From Halocatena marina (GTDB taxonomy: Archaea > Halobacteriota > Halobacteria > Halobacteriales > Haloarculaceae): a DNA stretch of 64,000 nt. Positions within the stretch are counted from its first letter, which is position 1. Each line of letters opens with the position of its first letter. Shown one piece after another: positions 36,546 to 45,648 of this stretch. The notes below the pieces were generated by a model. It was not told the DNA's origin. It ran no database searches and worked only from the letters and a program-made list of their open reading frames with translations. Where the stretch lies: positions 2,790,001-2,854,000 of the forward strand of contig NZ_JALLPK010000001.1 in NCBI RefSeq assembly GCF_023276375.1, given 5' to 3'. Position numbers and translations under genes: made by a program.

Positions 36546-37064
36546 CTACAGCAGTCGATATCGCCCACCACTCTCGGTTACCTCCCCGTATCGGACGAGT
36601 TTATCGATGCTCTTCTCGACGTAATCGGCAGATACGCCCGCGCTGTCTGCGTATTCGGCGATCTCCTCTCGTGTCGGGTGATCGAGTTCACGGAGCGCAT
36701 CGAGGACAACTTCCTTCTGACTCCTGCTTGCTCCGGTTCCAGTTGTGAGTCGTTCGCCCGCGTCCGCGATCGATGCAGGATCGAGACCCGCGTGTTCGAG
36801 ATACTCTTCTGTACCCACGACCGCCTCGTCGGTTTCGAGTTCGGCGAATTCATCGATCTCAGCGTACGCTTCCCCGTGACCGCTTTGCTCGGCGAACAGC
36901 CGGGCACGAATCTCGCGGGCAGCGTCGATCTCCTCGGACTGGTAGAACGTCCGCAGCTTCTTGAATTTCGTTTGGCGACCACAACGGGGACACTGTGTCG
37001 TCTCCGGTCGGTCCTCGACAATCTTGAGCGCCGAACACTCCGGACAGCCGACCACGCTGTACAT
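36546..37064 (-). CDS. zinc-ribbon plus winged-helix protein (DUF5817-like)
   Basis: A 172-residue protein. Residues 7-30 form a zinc ribbon (GCPECSALKI and CPRCGRQTKF). The C-terminal 70 residues look like a winged helix (SRSQKEVVLDALRELDHPTR, then EIAEYADSAGVSADYVEKSI). It matches what I recall as the DUF5817 family of haloarchaea, probably nucleic-acid binding. It stands alone between the ADH and icd genes. Confidence 0.82.
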   Translation of the reverse strand: MYSVVGCPECSALKIVEDRPETTQCPRCGRQTKFKKLRTFYQSEEIDAAREIRARLFAEQSGHGEAYAEIDEFAELETDEAVVGTEEYLEHAGLDPASIADAGERLTTGTGASRSQKEVVLDALRELDHPTREEIAEYADSAGVSADYVEKSIDKLVRYGEVTESGGRYRLL

Positions 37065-37245
37065 ACCCTCACGTTCGAGAATCCAGTACTTAAATCATCG
37101 AATCGTGCGACAGCATCACGTCCTATCTATGAGACGAGGAGAGTCGAAGTACTAAAAGAGAGAAAAGGGAGAGGGAGAAAGATGATTCCAAGTTGAGAGA
37201 TGATGGGTGGAATCAATAGAGTGTTGACTTATTCGTAGATCGCCT

Positions 37246-38514
37246 CTACGCGAGATCGTGAATCTTCTCGGCGACGTGTCCCGCGAAGTCGCTCGTCGAG
37301 AGTTTGGTTCCGCCGCTGATCTGGCGTTCGATGTCGTAGGTGACTTGTTTGGAAGCGATCGTCTCCTCAAGCGCGTCACGGACGAGGTCGGCAGCGTCGT
37401 TCCAGCCGAGGTATTCGAGCATGATCCGTCCGGAGAGAATCATAGCCGTCGGGTTGACCTTGTCTTGTCCGGCGTACTTCGGTGCGGAGCCGTGAACGGG
37501 TTCGGCAAGGAACAGGCCGTCACCGATGTTCGCGCCGGGAGCAATGCCCAGCCCACCGATCTGTGCTCCACAGGCATCAGAGAGGTAATCACCGTTGAGG
37601 TTCGGAAGCGCAAGCACGTCGTACTGAGCGGTGCGAGTGAGGATCTGCTGGAGCATGTTGTCGGCTATGCGGTCGTTGACAACGACAGCGTCTTCTGGTG
37701 GCTCACCGTCGCGTTCCTCCCAGAGCGTATCCTCAGTGATGACTTCGTTTCCGTACTCCTCGTCAGCGACCTCATAGCCCCAGTCGCGGAACGCGCCTTC
37801 GGTGAACTTCATGATGTTCCCCTTGTGGACGAGCGTCACCGAGTCGCGGTCGTTTTCGAGCGCGTAGTCGATGGCCTTCCGGACCAGCCGCTTGGTTCCA
37901 AATTCGGTGATCGGCTTGATACCGATACCGACCGGTCCGTCGTGGATGGTGTCTCCGTAGCCCATCTCCTCCTCGATGAATTCACGAACTGCTTCGACTT
38001 CATCAGAACCAGACTCCCACTCGATGCCCGCATACACGTCCTCTGTGTTCTCCCGGAACGACACCATATCCATCTGGTCGGGTCTGCTGACCGGTGACGG
38101 GACGCCCTCTAGGTGGAACGTCGGTCGCATGTTCGTATAGAGGTCGAGTCGCTTGCGCAGCGCGACGTTCAGACTCCGGAATCCAGCTCCGACCGGCGTC
38201 GTCAGTGGCCCCTTGATTGACACCTTGAACTCTTTCATCGCCTCGATGGTGTCTGCCGGAAGATTCTCGTCGTACATCTCTCGGGCCGATTCACCGGCGT
38301 AGACGCGCATCCAGTGGATCTCACGTCCGGTTGCCTTCGCTGCTGCCTGCAGGACGGTTTGTGCGGCAGGTCCAACATCCTGCCCGATTCCATCACCGTG
38401 AATAATTGGAATGATCGGATCCTCGGGAACGTCTAGCTCGTCGGACTCGGGATCGACTACGTCAATAGCTGCACCTCCCTCCGGTACGTCGACTCTATCG
38501 TAAACGAAAGACAT
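37246..38514 (-). CDS. icd: NADP-dependent isocitrate dehydrogenase
   Basis: A 422-residue TCA-cycle enzyme converting isocitrate to 2-oxoglutarate. Diagnostic segments are IHGDGIGQD near the start, the substrate-binding GFRSLNVALRKRLDLYTNMR and FRENTEDVYAGIEW, and NLNGDYLSDACGAQIGGLG. The start MSFVYDRVDVP is the haloarchaeal form; the longer frame to 38589 is not used. A purine-rich tract lies just past the 3' end towards the zinc-ribbon gene. It is a single, typical copy. Confidence 0.97.
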   Translation of the reverse strand: MSFVYDRVDVPEGGAAIDVVDPESDELDVPEDPIIPIIHGDGIGQDVGPAAQTVLQAAAKATGREIHWMRVYAGESAREMYDENLPADTIEAMKEFKVSIKGPLTTPVGAGFRSLNVALRKRLDLYTNMRPTFHLEGVPSPVSRPDQMDMVSFRENTEDVYAGIEWESGSDEVEAVREFIEEEMGYGDTIHDGPVGIGIKPITEFGTKRLVRKAIDYALENDRDSVTLVHKGNIMKFTEGAFRDWGYEVADEEYGNEVITEDTLWEERDGEPPEDAVVVNDRIADNMLQQILTRTAQYDVLALPNLNGDYLSDACGAQIGGLGIAPGANIGDGLFLAEPVHGSAPKYAGQDKVNPTAMILSGRIMLEYLGWNDAADLVRDALEETIASKQVTYDIERQISGGTKLSTSDFAGHVAEKIHDLA

Positions 38515-38875
38515 ATAGAAAAATTTCGTCGTCGGGCTAAAAGTTCTGCCGTTATTAACCCACAAACGTGGATGAACGATGAAGAACAATATTCTATGAG
38601 ATATATATTCATCCGTCGAGATTAAATAACGAACTGTTGTAACTTCTAATCGCTGCGTAGTACCATCAATTGTAGGGAAAGTAATATGCTTCTGAATGTT
38701 GAGGGAGGGATAGCTGATCCTAAACGAGGCGTAATTGGTTGTTCTGTCTACGATTATTGTCGTGAGGAATTCCGTTGGTCCGCTCGTTCAATGTGATGAA
38801 GAGAGGACAGACGAAGATTCGCTTCTTAGTGAGGACATCTACGTCGACGCTGACGGTGACGGTGTGAGGTCCGGT
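38515..38875. other. 361-base gap without a supported gene
   Basis: AT-rich near icd (promoter side), then more balanced. Short frames are present, one of 36 residues from ATG 38686 and one that reads a calcium-loop-like YVDADGDGVR without a proper start, but none is convincing. It may contain decayed coding sequence. Confidence 0.35.
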
Positions 38876-39202
38876 TTACGATTTGTTCGACGACGCGGCG
38901 CTGGATGATCGCGGGCCGTACACGAATATGGAATGAACGAGCCCGATCATGGAGAACAGAAGGGCGAACAGCATACTCCACGTAAGGATATCTCCTGTGC
39001 AATGGTCGAACAGATCGTGCTGCGCTATTACAGTGAAGAATGTCGCTAGCCCCGAAAAGAGGTTTATGCGGCCGAATGTATCCATCACTTTCTGTTTATA
39101 TACGATCACGAGAATGAGAAATGAACTGCCAACGAGTGCAAACAGCGTGATCATATCGGTGGACGCAACAATGGACGCTGCATCACAAGGATTTCCACTC
39201 AT
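38876..39202 (-). CDS. three-helix membrane protein
   Basis: A 108-residue protein with about three helices (MITLFALVGSSFLILVIVY, LFSGLATFFTVIAQH and SMLFALLFSMIGLVHSIFVY), a Cys and His between helices (HDLFDHCTG), and a polar serine-rich tail. The start was placed at MSGNPCDAASIV; the longer frame upstream has shadow-like composition. No family recognised. It follows the ABC permease on the same strand after a 291-base stretch with only weak short frames. Confidence 0.6.
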   Translation of the reverse strand: MSGNPCDAASIVASTDMITLFALVGSSFLILVIVYKQKVMDTFGRINLFSGLATFFTVIAQHDLFDHCTGDILTWSMLFALLFSMIGLVHSIFVYGPRSSSAASSNKS

Positions 39203-39493
39203 CGAATTTTTCTCTCGTAATACGGAGATGTCTACAGTCCTAACTCTTCTGGCACCTAGCACTTGGCGGTGGGATACCTCATTCTCCGGTTCTGTAACTG
39301 CACCGAGTGCAGTTTGGGCCTCATTGAAAACCAAAACGGAGTACACAGGATACATCGACACACGTGCCGAGGTCGTGGAGGAAGTACCTGTTCTCCGGCA
39401 GGCACCTCTGATCGGAAAGTGTGAATGTGTCGAAAATTGCCATTGTGGCTGCTGGCAGCATCATACAGTATGCACGGATAGCGATTCAACAGT

Positions 39494-40297
39494 TCACAGG
39501 TCAACCCGGGAAAACCACCAATATCCAACAGAGACTGGAACGACTGCCCACACGATGAGAATCAGCGACATCATCGGGGGTGCAAGGAGTGGCCCAGAGA
39601 CGGATTCGGCGTAGATCGCCCGAGGCGGGGTGACGATCTGACTGTACGCACCGAACGGACTCAGTGTCCCGACGAAGTGAGCGATCCGCTCAAGAGTCGT
39701 TAGTTCTCCGTACGGCGGTCCTTCTGACTCAGCGATCGTACTGACAATGTGCGGCCAGAGAGCCGCCCAGACGTAGAAGCCGAGAGCCACCCCAACTGCC
39801 CGCAATCGGGTCGAGGAGACGGCCGATACAGCGATGCCAACTGAGGTGTACGCCACACAGAGCAGGAGTGTGAACGCGGCGAGGCCAAACAGCGAGCTCG
39901 GACTCACATCGGCAGGGAGCAACAACACGATCAAACCAACCAGCACGAATCCAACGACGACCGACGCAGAGACGGTGACGACACGGGAGGCGAGTGTCCC
40001 CACGTAGACGTCTGTTTTCGTCAGCGGCGTTCCAAACAGAAGCCTGAGACGACCGGAGTCGCGGTCGGCGGCGATCGTCACTGCGGTGGTCAGCAACGCA
40101 CCGAACGGGACTACTGTCCCGACAATGAGCCATAGCGATAATGCAAGAAAGTCAGCGGTCAGTGGCCCGTTCGACAGCACGTGTCCGGCGATGATGCCAC
40201 CGAACATCGCGCCGAGCGATAGGGCAAGCAGGAGTTTGCCGGCGATCGTCCGTCGAACCACGGTGAGATCGTGACGCAAAACATCGATGGTCGTCAT
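39494..40297 (-). CDS. ABC-2 type transporter permease
   Basis: A 267-residue membrane protein with six helices, of the ABC-2 (NatB/NosY-like) type. ADRDSGRLRLLFGTPLTKTD after the second helix is the characteristic coupling segment, and the last helices enclose LTTLERIAHFVGTLSPFGAY. Its ATG overlaps the stop of the ATPase gene by four bases, so both form one exporter. The cargo is not known; homologous pairs export ions, lipids or drugs or act in copper or NosZ maturation. Confidence 0.92.
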   Translation of the reverse strand: MTTIDVLRHDLTVVRRTIAGKLLLALSLGAMFGGIIAGHVLSNGPLTADFLALSLWLIVGTVVPFGALLTTAVTIAADRDSGRLRLLFGTPLTKTDVYVGTLASRVVTVSASVVVGFVLVGLIVLLLPADVSPSSLFGLAAFTLLLCVAYTSVGIAVSAVSSTRLRAVGVALGFYVWAALWPHIVSTIAESEGPPYGELTTLERIAHFVGTLSPFGAYSQIVTPPRAIYAESVSGPLLAPPMMSLILIVWAVVPVSVGYWWFSRVDL

Positions 40298-41259
40298 TCG
40301 ACAGCCTCCGTGGCGTCGCCCGTCATATCGTCGCTTGATCGATCGTGTTCGACTGTTGCATCAAACACGGTCTCTAAGTCCGTCCCATCGAGTTCGAAGT
40401 CACGGACTGAGCAAGTGTGGTTGACGAGCTCAATCACGTCGGCTTTCGCCGCCGGAGCGGTGCAGTCCAGCGACAATGTATGACCGTCCTCGGTGACGTT
40501 CCTGACGTCATCGACTGATCGCACTCGTTCGAGGAGCTTCGCAGCCGGTGCATCATCGACGAACAATCGAAGCCGTTCCGAGCCACTGGACCGGTCGGCG
40601 AGCGCATCGACATCATCGATTGAAACGAGACGACCGTCGTTGACGATTCCAACGCGATCACAGACTGCCTCGACCTCAGCGAGCCGGTGGCTAGAGAAAA
40701 AGATCGTTGTGCCATCGGCGGCACGGTCGCGGATACACTCTCGAACGAGCGCAATTCCCTCCGGATCTAATCCTGATGTCGGCTCATCGAGGATCAGGAG
40801 ATCAGGATCACCAGCGAGTGCCGTCGCCAGCACGAGCCGTTGTTGCATCCCCTTCGAGTAGTCGCCGGCAGGTCTGTCACACGCTTTTCCACTGAGACCC
40901 ACTGCATCGCAGAGTCGCTCTGGATCATCGTCAGCGTCCTTCAATCGCAGGAACGTACGGATATGCTCTCGCCCGCTCATCCCATCGTACACGTCGTACT
41001 GTTCCGGCAGGACGCCGATCCGGTGGCGGGCTGGCCGCGGATCGCTCGTCATGTTCGTCCCGAAGACGGATACCTGACCCTCAGTCGGCGTCTTTAACCC
41101 GAGGACGAGATCAATCATCGTCGATTTGCCGGCACCATTCGGGCCGAGGAGTCCGAACACCGATCCAGACCGGACAGCGAGGTCGACCCCATCAACGGCA
41201 GTCACCGAGCCAAACCGCTTTGTCAAGGCCACCATCTCAATAGCGTTCTGTGTACTCAC
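40294..41259 (-). CDS. ABC transporter ATP-binding protein
   Basis: A 321-residue ATPase with Walker [16 protein letters not shown], signature YSKGMQQRL, Walker [16 protein letters not shown] and switch His in FFSSHRL. The C-terminal 80 residues are an extension of the kind seen in ABC-2 exporters. The start is the GTG at 41259 (reading [13 protein letters not shown]), since an earlier ATG adds an atypical leader. It overlaps the permease by four bases. Confidence 0.93.
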   Translation of the reverse strand: MSTQNAIEMVALTKRFGSVTAVDGVDLAVRSGSVFGLLGPNGAGKSTMIDLVLGLKTPTEGQVSVFGTNMTSDPRPARHRIGVLPEQYDVYDGMSGREHIRTFLRLKDADDDPERLCDAVGLSGKACDRPAGDYSKGMQQRLVLATALAGDPDLLILDEPTSGLDPEGIALVRECIRDRAADGTTIFFSSHRLAEVEAVCDRVGIVNDGRLVSIDDVDALADRSSGSERLRLFVDDAPAAKLLERVRSVDDVRNVTEDGHTLSLDCTAPAAKADVIELVNHTCSVRDFELDGTDLETVFDATVEHDRSSDDMTGDATEAVE

Positions 41260-41444
41260 AGTGCTACGTCCGTATATCACTCCGTAAATTTGTCTGATAT
41301 ATTCTTTAATATCGGATGATGAATTGGAGAGACGGCACTGTCTCGATGAACAATTCAGCTTCGATAATCACCGACTGCTCAACCTGATAGTGTGTTCTGA
41401 TGCAACGTTCCAGACAACGGTTAAATAATCGTGAGAACAAGTCG

Positions 41445-41453
41445 TTTTTATTA
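41445..41453 (+). promoter_or_regulatory. TATA-like element before a 14-codon frame
   Basis: TTTTTATTA is centred 25 bases before the ATG at 41474, the expected spacing for a leaderless archaeal transcript. A second AT-rich stretch (TTAAATAA) lies at 41421-41428. Confidence 0.4.
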
Positions 41454-41473
41454 CCTACCTGAACACATATTAG

Positions 41474-41518
41474 ATGTCGAACTTGTTAGAAGAATTCCAA
41501 GCGCCGGATCTCTCTTGA
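41474..41518 (+). CDS. possible 14-residue peptide frame
   Basis: ATG-started frame of 14 residues, MSNLLEEFQAPDLS, directly at the predicted start point of a TATA element. It may be a true small peptide, a leader peptide for the 69-residue membrane gene 107 bases downstream, or chance. The 41260-41625 gap is otherwise AT-rich and free of recognisable genes. Confidence 0.22.
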   Translation: MSNLLEEFQAPDLS

Positions 41519-41625
41519 ACGACACGTGTTGGTAGAACACCAGCCACAAGGAGTGAAATTCCAGTCCCCGTAACCACCACAAACGAACGACAGTTTCAAT
41601 CCGTATTCAATCGACAAACACCACA

Positions 41626-41835
41626 ATGACTGCAGCGGTGCACAAAGCGAACCCGTGGGTACTCATCATCGGAGGAAGTGCTGTCATCGCCGCCGTACTC
41701 GGTCAGGCAGCGATCCTCGGCCTGATTCTCTCACCAGAGAGCCAAGGAAAGTGGATTCTCTTCGCGATCTCTGCACTCGGCCTGCTCGGATTCGTAGGCG
41801 TCGGGACGATACTCACAGGATTCCTCGATCGGTGA
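41626..41835 (+). CDS. two-helix membrane protein
   Basis: A 69-residue protein with two hydrophobic helices, VLIIGGSAVIAAVLGQAAILG and LFAISALGLLGFVGVGTILTG, and a short polar N-terminus. Composition is convincing, but no family is recognised. It converges on the RidA-type gene with two bases between them. Confidence 0.65.
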   Translation: MTAAVHKANPWVLIIGGSAVIAAVLGQAAILGLILSPESQGKWILFAISALGLLGFVGVGTILTGFLDR

Positions 41836-41837
41836 TG

Positions 41838-42224
41838 TTATGCGTCGACGACCGCATCCGCTTCGATCTCAACGCACAACGCTGGATCGATGAGGCGATC
41901 GACTTCGACCATCGAGGCCGCTGGTCGAACGTCGCCGAACACCGCTTCGTGTGCGCGACCGATGGCTTCCCAGTCGTCGATGTCGGTGACGAACAGTCGC
42001 GTTCGGGTTACGTCCTCGATTCCCGCACCAACCGCTTCGAGCGTGCTCGCAATGGTCGCAAGTGCCTGCTCGGTCTGTTCGTACGGTCCCCCATCGATTG
42101 GGTCTCCGTTCTCGTCCGTTGCGGTCGTTCCTGCGACGTGGATGATATTCCCAGCACGGACAGCACGCGAGTAACCAACCTTCGATTCCCACGCCGTACC
42201 ACTCGAAACGGTTCGTCGTCGCAT
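41838..42224 (-). CDS. RidA family protein
   Basis: A 128-residue RidA/YjgF/UK114 member. The family blocks VRAGNIIHVAGTTAT and ASMVEVDRLIDPALCVEIE are clear, with the Arg of DVTRTRLFVTD before them. RidA enzymes hydrolyse reactive enamines from PLP chemistry; this branch is more diverse, so the activity is not certain. The start was put at MRRRTVSSGTAW. Soluble, cytoplasmic. Same strand as the aldo/keto reductase upstream. Confidence 0.92.
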   Translation of the reverse strand: MRRRTVSSGTAWESKVGYSRAVRAGNIIHVAGTTATDENGDPIDGGPYEQTEQALATIASTLEAVGAGIEDVTRTRLFVTDIDDWEAIGRAHEAVFGDVRPAASMVEVDRLIDPALCVEIEADAVVDA

Positions 42225-42286
42225 ACCCGACACTCTGTGGGAGATGCGATAACTGCTCGGGAGTGAAACTCCTGAGGAGAGAAGAA

Positions 42287-43339
42287 TTAGCTTCCAGCGT
42301 AGTGTTTTCCAGTGCCCTCGAGATCCGCACCGCCAACCGACGAACGAAGGCTGTGCATGCCATCATCGTCCGTAACGCCGAAATTCGTCTCGGTGAGTCC
42401 CTGAACGCGTTCTTCTTCCTCGGGGCTGAGTGGCGGAGTATCCGGGGCTGTTGCCCACTCGTCGATGTCGTCTGTCGTACGGAACGTCGGCGTAACAGCT
42501 GCCACCTCATCGTGGCTGAGAAGCCACTGAATGGCTGCTTGGCCCATCGTGCGCTCGCCATCGCGTTCGAGGAATCGCAGCGATTCGACTTTCTCCCAGC
42601 CGGTTTCGTACCATTCGTCGGGCCGGTACGCGCGGTGGTCGTCTGAATCGAGTTCGATATCCGGTGTGACCTGCTCGTTCAAAAGGCCCGAGGAGTGTGG
42701 AACGCGAGCAACAATGCTCGTGGCAGCGTCGTGTTCTCGGATCGTATCGATGAAGTGCTGTCCAGGCACCTGCTCGAAAACGTTGAAGACGGTCTGGATC
42801 GCGTCGAACTCGTTCTCGATGGCGCTATCACCGTCTGCGAGCCATCCGATAGACGGCCCGAGCGCCCAGCCGACGGCCCCGATTCGACCCTCTTCGCGGA
42901 GTTCATCGATCGTTTCGAGCACGTCGGGCGTGACTTCATCGACGTTCGCGTTGTGCAGTTGGAGGAGATCGACGTACTCGACACCGAGACGATCGAGCGA
43001 TCGTTCGACGGCAGTACGGAGATACTCGGGCGAAAGCTCTTTTGGGAGTTCGCCGTGACCGGCCTGCGGGTTGTTGTAGAAATCGTAGCCGACTTTCGTT
43101 CCGAGCGTGATCTCATCGCGGACCTCATCGAGCGCACGCCCCACGAGTTCCTCGCTATTCCCGTGACCGTAGACGTCACCAGTGTCAAAGAACGTAATAC
43201 CGCGATCAACGGCGTGCTGGACCATCTCAATCGCTTGTTCCTCAGTCCGGTCACCCCACCAGTCGGTGCCGACGACCCACGCCCCGAAGCCGACTTCACT
43301 GACCTCGATACCGCTGTCACCGAGCGTTCGATACTGCAT
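42287..43339 (-). CDS. aldo/keto reductase
   Basis: A 350-residue (alpha/beta)8-barrel oxidoreductase. The catalytic tetrad is visible: Asp and Tyr in FFDTGDVYGHGNSEE, Lys in LGTKVGYDF and His in LLQLHNAN. It is of the Mocs/YghZ-like group acting on aldehydes or sugar-derived carbonyls. The start MQYRTLGDSGIEV was chosen over an ATG eight codons earlier. It lies 63 bases upstream of the RidA gene on the same strand. Confidence 0.94.
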   Translation of the reverse strand: MQYRTLGDSGIEVSEVGFGAWVVGTDWWGDRTEEQAIEMVQHAVDRGITFFDTGDVYGHGNSEELVGRALDEVRDEITLGTKVGYDFYNNPQAGHGELPKELSPEYLRTAVERSLDRLGVEYVDLLQLHNANVDEVTPDVLETIDELREEGRIGAVGWALGPSIGWLADGDSAIENEFDAIQTVFNVFEQVPGQHFIDTIREHDAATSIVARVPHSSGLLNEQVTPDIELDSDDHRAYRPDEWYETGWEKVESLRFLERDGERTMGQAAIQWLLSHDEVAAVTPTFRTTDDIDEWATAPDTPPLSPEEEERVQGLTETNFGVTDDDGMHSLRSSVGGADLEGTGKHYAGS

Positions 43340-43542
43340 AGTTCGACTAGTGTGTCGGGTCACTTATCGAACGCGGTCTGCCGACACTACACCGACAGCA
43401 TGGCTGATGATGGTCGAATGGATCAAACGACGCTGGTTCGGATCAACCACCGCGTAGAGCGGTCCGTGACGGATATTCCTCTTGAGCTGAAAATTGTGGC
43501 ACGACGGAAACTCCTATAGTTGACCCACACGAACAGCGGGCC

Positions 43543-44442
43543 ATGACGAAACGTCACGTGTCGCTTCCCACGGGTGCAGAGAGTGGGTTGCGCGCGTTTA
43601 TCAGCGAAGTTGATGAGCGCTTATCAGGTCCGGAGGAAACCTGTGATGTCGTCGAAGACGTTCTCATCGACTTGTACGGGGACCGTCAAGCCTACGAACG
43701 GTGGCAGTCTGGAGAGTCAGTTTCGGCCGCGACTCGGGTTCGATTACAGGGCTACGATCCGTGTAACTCGACGCTGGAGAGCGAATACTACGCGGAAAAA
43801 GATGAAGAGAAATTTGAGCGATCGAAACACCTCCAGTGGCTCTGGCGGCAGTTCGACGCGACCCCGATGGCCGACAACATCGAATTTGCGCTGCGTTTCC
43901 GGCAGATGCTTGCAAACCATCTCTTCGAGGATGCTGGGGACAATCTCCGCATTTTCAAAGGGGTGACGTTCTCCTATGGACACAATATCTCCGTCGGTGA
44001 TAGCACCGTCATTCACGACGACGTTCACCTCGACGATCGCGGCAAGCTCACCATCGGCGACCGCGTGAGTATCTCGGATGACGCTCACATCTACTCGCAC
44101 GATCACGACGTTACCGACCAGACTGATGTCACAAATTTCCACACGATCATCGAGGACGACGCCCGTGTCACCTATGACTCGATGATCCGTGCAGGCGTAA
44201 AGATCGGTGAAAACAGTATCGTTGCAGCGAAGAGCGTCGCACAGCGCGACGTGCCTGCACATCACATCGCAGCAGGGACGCCTGCAAAGAGCATTGCAGT
44301 GAAACCCGACTGGGAAGATGTCGCAAAGCCGGTCGGAGAAGGGGCCGACAACCGCGAAGATCGGATGATTCCTTACGAGCTACCAGACGACCTTGATCCA
44401 TTCGACGAGTTCGAACGCGAGCGTTCAGCCGACGAACAGTAG
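43543..44442 (+). CDS. hexapeptide-repeat acyltransferase
   Basis: A 299-residue protein with an N-terminal helical 125-residue region and a left-handed beta-helix from about 140 to 245 (repeats such as ISVGDSTVIHDDVHLDD and LTIGDRVSISDDAHIYS, then the catalytic-type SHDHDV). The closing AAGTPAKSIAVKPD is characteristic of maltose/galactoside acetyltransferase-like enzymes. It should transfer an acetyl or acyl group from CoA to a sugar or other hydroxyl; the acceptor is unknown. No pathway neighbours. Confidence 0.92.
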   Translation: MTKRHVSLPTGAESGLRAFISEVDERLSGPEETCDVVEDVLIDLYGDRQAYERWQSGESVSAATRVRLQGYDPCNSTLESEYYAEKDEEKFERSKHLQWLWRQFDATPMADNIEFALRFRQMLANHLFEDAGDNLRIFKGVTFSYGHNISVGDSTVIHDDVHLDDRGKLTIGDRVSISDDAHIYSHDHDVTDQTDVTNFHTIIEDDARVTYDSMIRAGVKIGENSIVAAKSVAQRDVPAHHIAAGTPAKSIAVKPDWEDVAKPVGEGADNREDRMIPYELPDDLDPFDEFERERSADEQ

Positions 44443-44508
44443 GTCTGTACTCTCCCCGATTCTCGAACGGACCGATGGTTTTTCCATGGTCACACCAATC
44501 GTTGGTCA

Positions 44509-45648
44509 ATGAAGCGACGGACCTATCTCGGGCGTGTGGCGGTCGGTGTGGGTATTTGTGGTGGACTATCTGGGTGTATGGAAGACCGCGCTGGCGATGA
44601 AACCCAAACACCTGACGCTGGCCAGTCCGAAGCAACGGCGACACAGAACGGCTCGATTACTGAATCAACGTCCAACGGATCACAGTCCATCGCGGTCGAG
44701 ACTGTCGTCGAGAATCTCGAAGTTCCGTGGGGGGCCGCGTACCGGGGTGGGACGCTCTATCTGACCGAGCGACCGGGACGAGTCGTGCGCGTTGTCGATG
44801 GAGCGAGCGAGGTTGTTGCTGACTTCACCGGAAGCACGCAGACTGGTGGCGAAGGGGGACTCCTCGGACTCGTTTTTCATCCCAACGATTCCGCCATTGC
44901 CTTCACGTATCAGACCTACGACGACGGGAGCGGCCGACAGAACCGTATCGTTCGTCACAACGTTGCGAACGGCTGGACGCGCGAGCCTCTTCTCGACGGG
45001 ATTCCAGGAGGAACGATTCACGACGGGGGCCGCCTGTTCATTCACAACGGATCACTTTTTGCCACGACCGGTGATGCAAGCGAGTCAGAAGACGCACAGG
45101 ATACGAGCGTGTTAAACGGCAAGGTGCTCCGGCTAACCCTCGATGGACGTCCACATCCGGACAACCCGTTTGGGAACGCTGTTTTCACGTACGGTCACCG
45201 GAATCCGGAGGGTCTTGCCACCCGTGATGGAGCGCTGTACGCGATTGAACACGGTCCGAGCAGTGATGACGAGGTCAATCGACTAGAAAAGGGAGGAAAC
45301 TACGGCTGGCCCGAGGTAACCGGCCCGAGCGACAATCCCGAGTTTGTGGACCCAGTCCAGACGTACGAGGATATCATCGCGCCCGGTGGTGGCGTGTTCT
45401 ACGCCGGTCCCATCGAACAGTGGCAGGGCGATCTCTTCATCGGGACGCTCGCCGGGGAGCATCTCCGGCGCGTGCGGATACGCAACGGAACTGTCACCGA
45501 AGACGAGCCGCTGTACGATGAGTATGGTCGTCTGCGCACGACGTTCGTCGGACCCGATAACCATCTCTACGCGACGACGAGTAACCGCGACGGCCGCGGC
45601 ACGCCGGAATCAGGAGACGATAAAGTCCTCCGGTTCCGCCCAGCATGA
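44509..45648 (+). CDS. lipoprotein PQQ-type sugar (glucose/sorbosone) dehydrogenase
   Basis: A 379-residue exported protein. The N-terminus MKRRTYLGRVAVGVGICGGL is a hydrophobic signal with a basic start, followed by a lipobox LSGC, so it should be an anchored lipoprotein on the outer face. A Thr/Ser-rich linker leads to a six-bladed beta-propeller (GGEGGLLGLVFHPNDSA, VFTYGHRNPEGLA, KGGNYGWPEVTGP, APGGGVFYAG). This matches soluble aldose sugar dehydrogenases with PQQ. It overlaps the next gene by four bases. Confidence 0.92.
   Translation: MKRRTYLGRVAVGVGICGGLSGCMEDRAGDETQTPDAGQSEATATQNGSITESTSNGSQSIAVETVVENLEVPWGAAYRGGTLYLTERPGRVVRVVDGASEVVADFTGSTQTGGEGGLLGLVFHPNDSAIAFTYQTYDDGSGRQNRIVRHNVANGWTREPLLDGIPGGTIHDGGRLFIHNGSLFATTGDASESEDAQDTSVLNGKVLRLTLDGRPHPDNPFGNAVFTYGHRNPEGLATRDGALYAIEHGPSSDDEVNRLEKGGNYGWPEVTGPSDNPEFVDPVQTYEDIIAPGGGVFYAGPIEQWQGDLFIGTLAGEHLRRVRIRNGTVTEDEPLYDEYGRLRTTFVGPDNHLYATTSNRDGRGTPESGDDKVLRFRPA

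Noticed and set aside
37130..37190. Purine-rich tract (GAGAGAAAAGGGAGAGGGAG) before icd's 3' end
   Set aside because: Simple compositional bias; no repeat unit or pairing that suggests a function.
37258..38097. 279-residue forward frame over icd
   Set aside because: Antisense to isocitrate dehydrogenase; composition is not that of a genuine haloarchaeal protein.
38690..38880. Short frame with a DxDxDG-like YVDADGDGVR
   Set aside because: No start codon in a suitable place and bounded by stops; could be chance or a remnant, not supported as a gene.
42695..43519. 274-residue forward frame over the aldo/keto reductase
   Set aside because: Antisense to a gene with a full catalytic tetrad.
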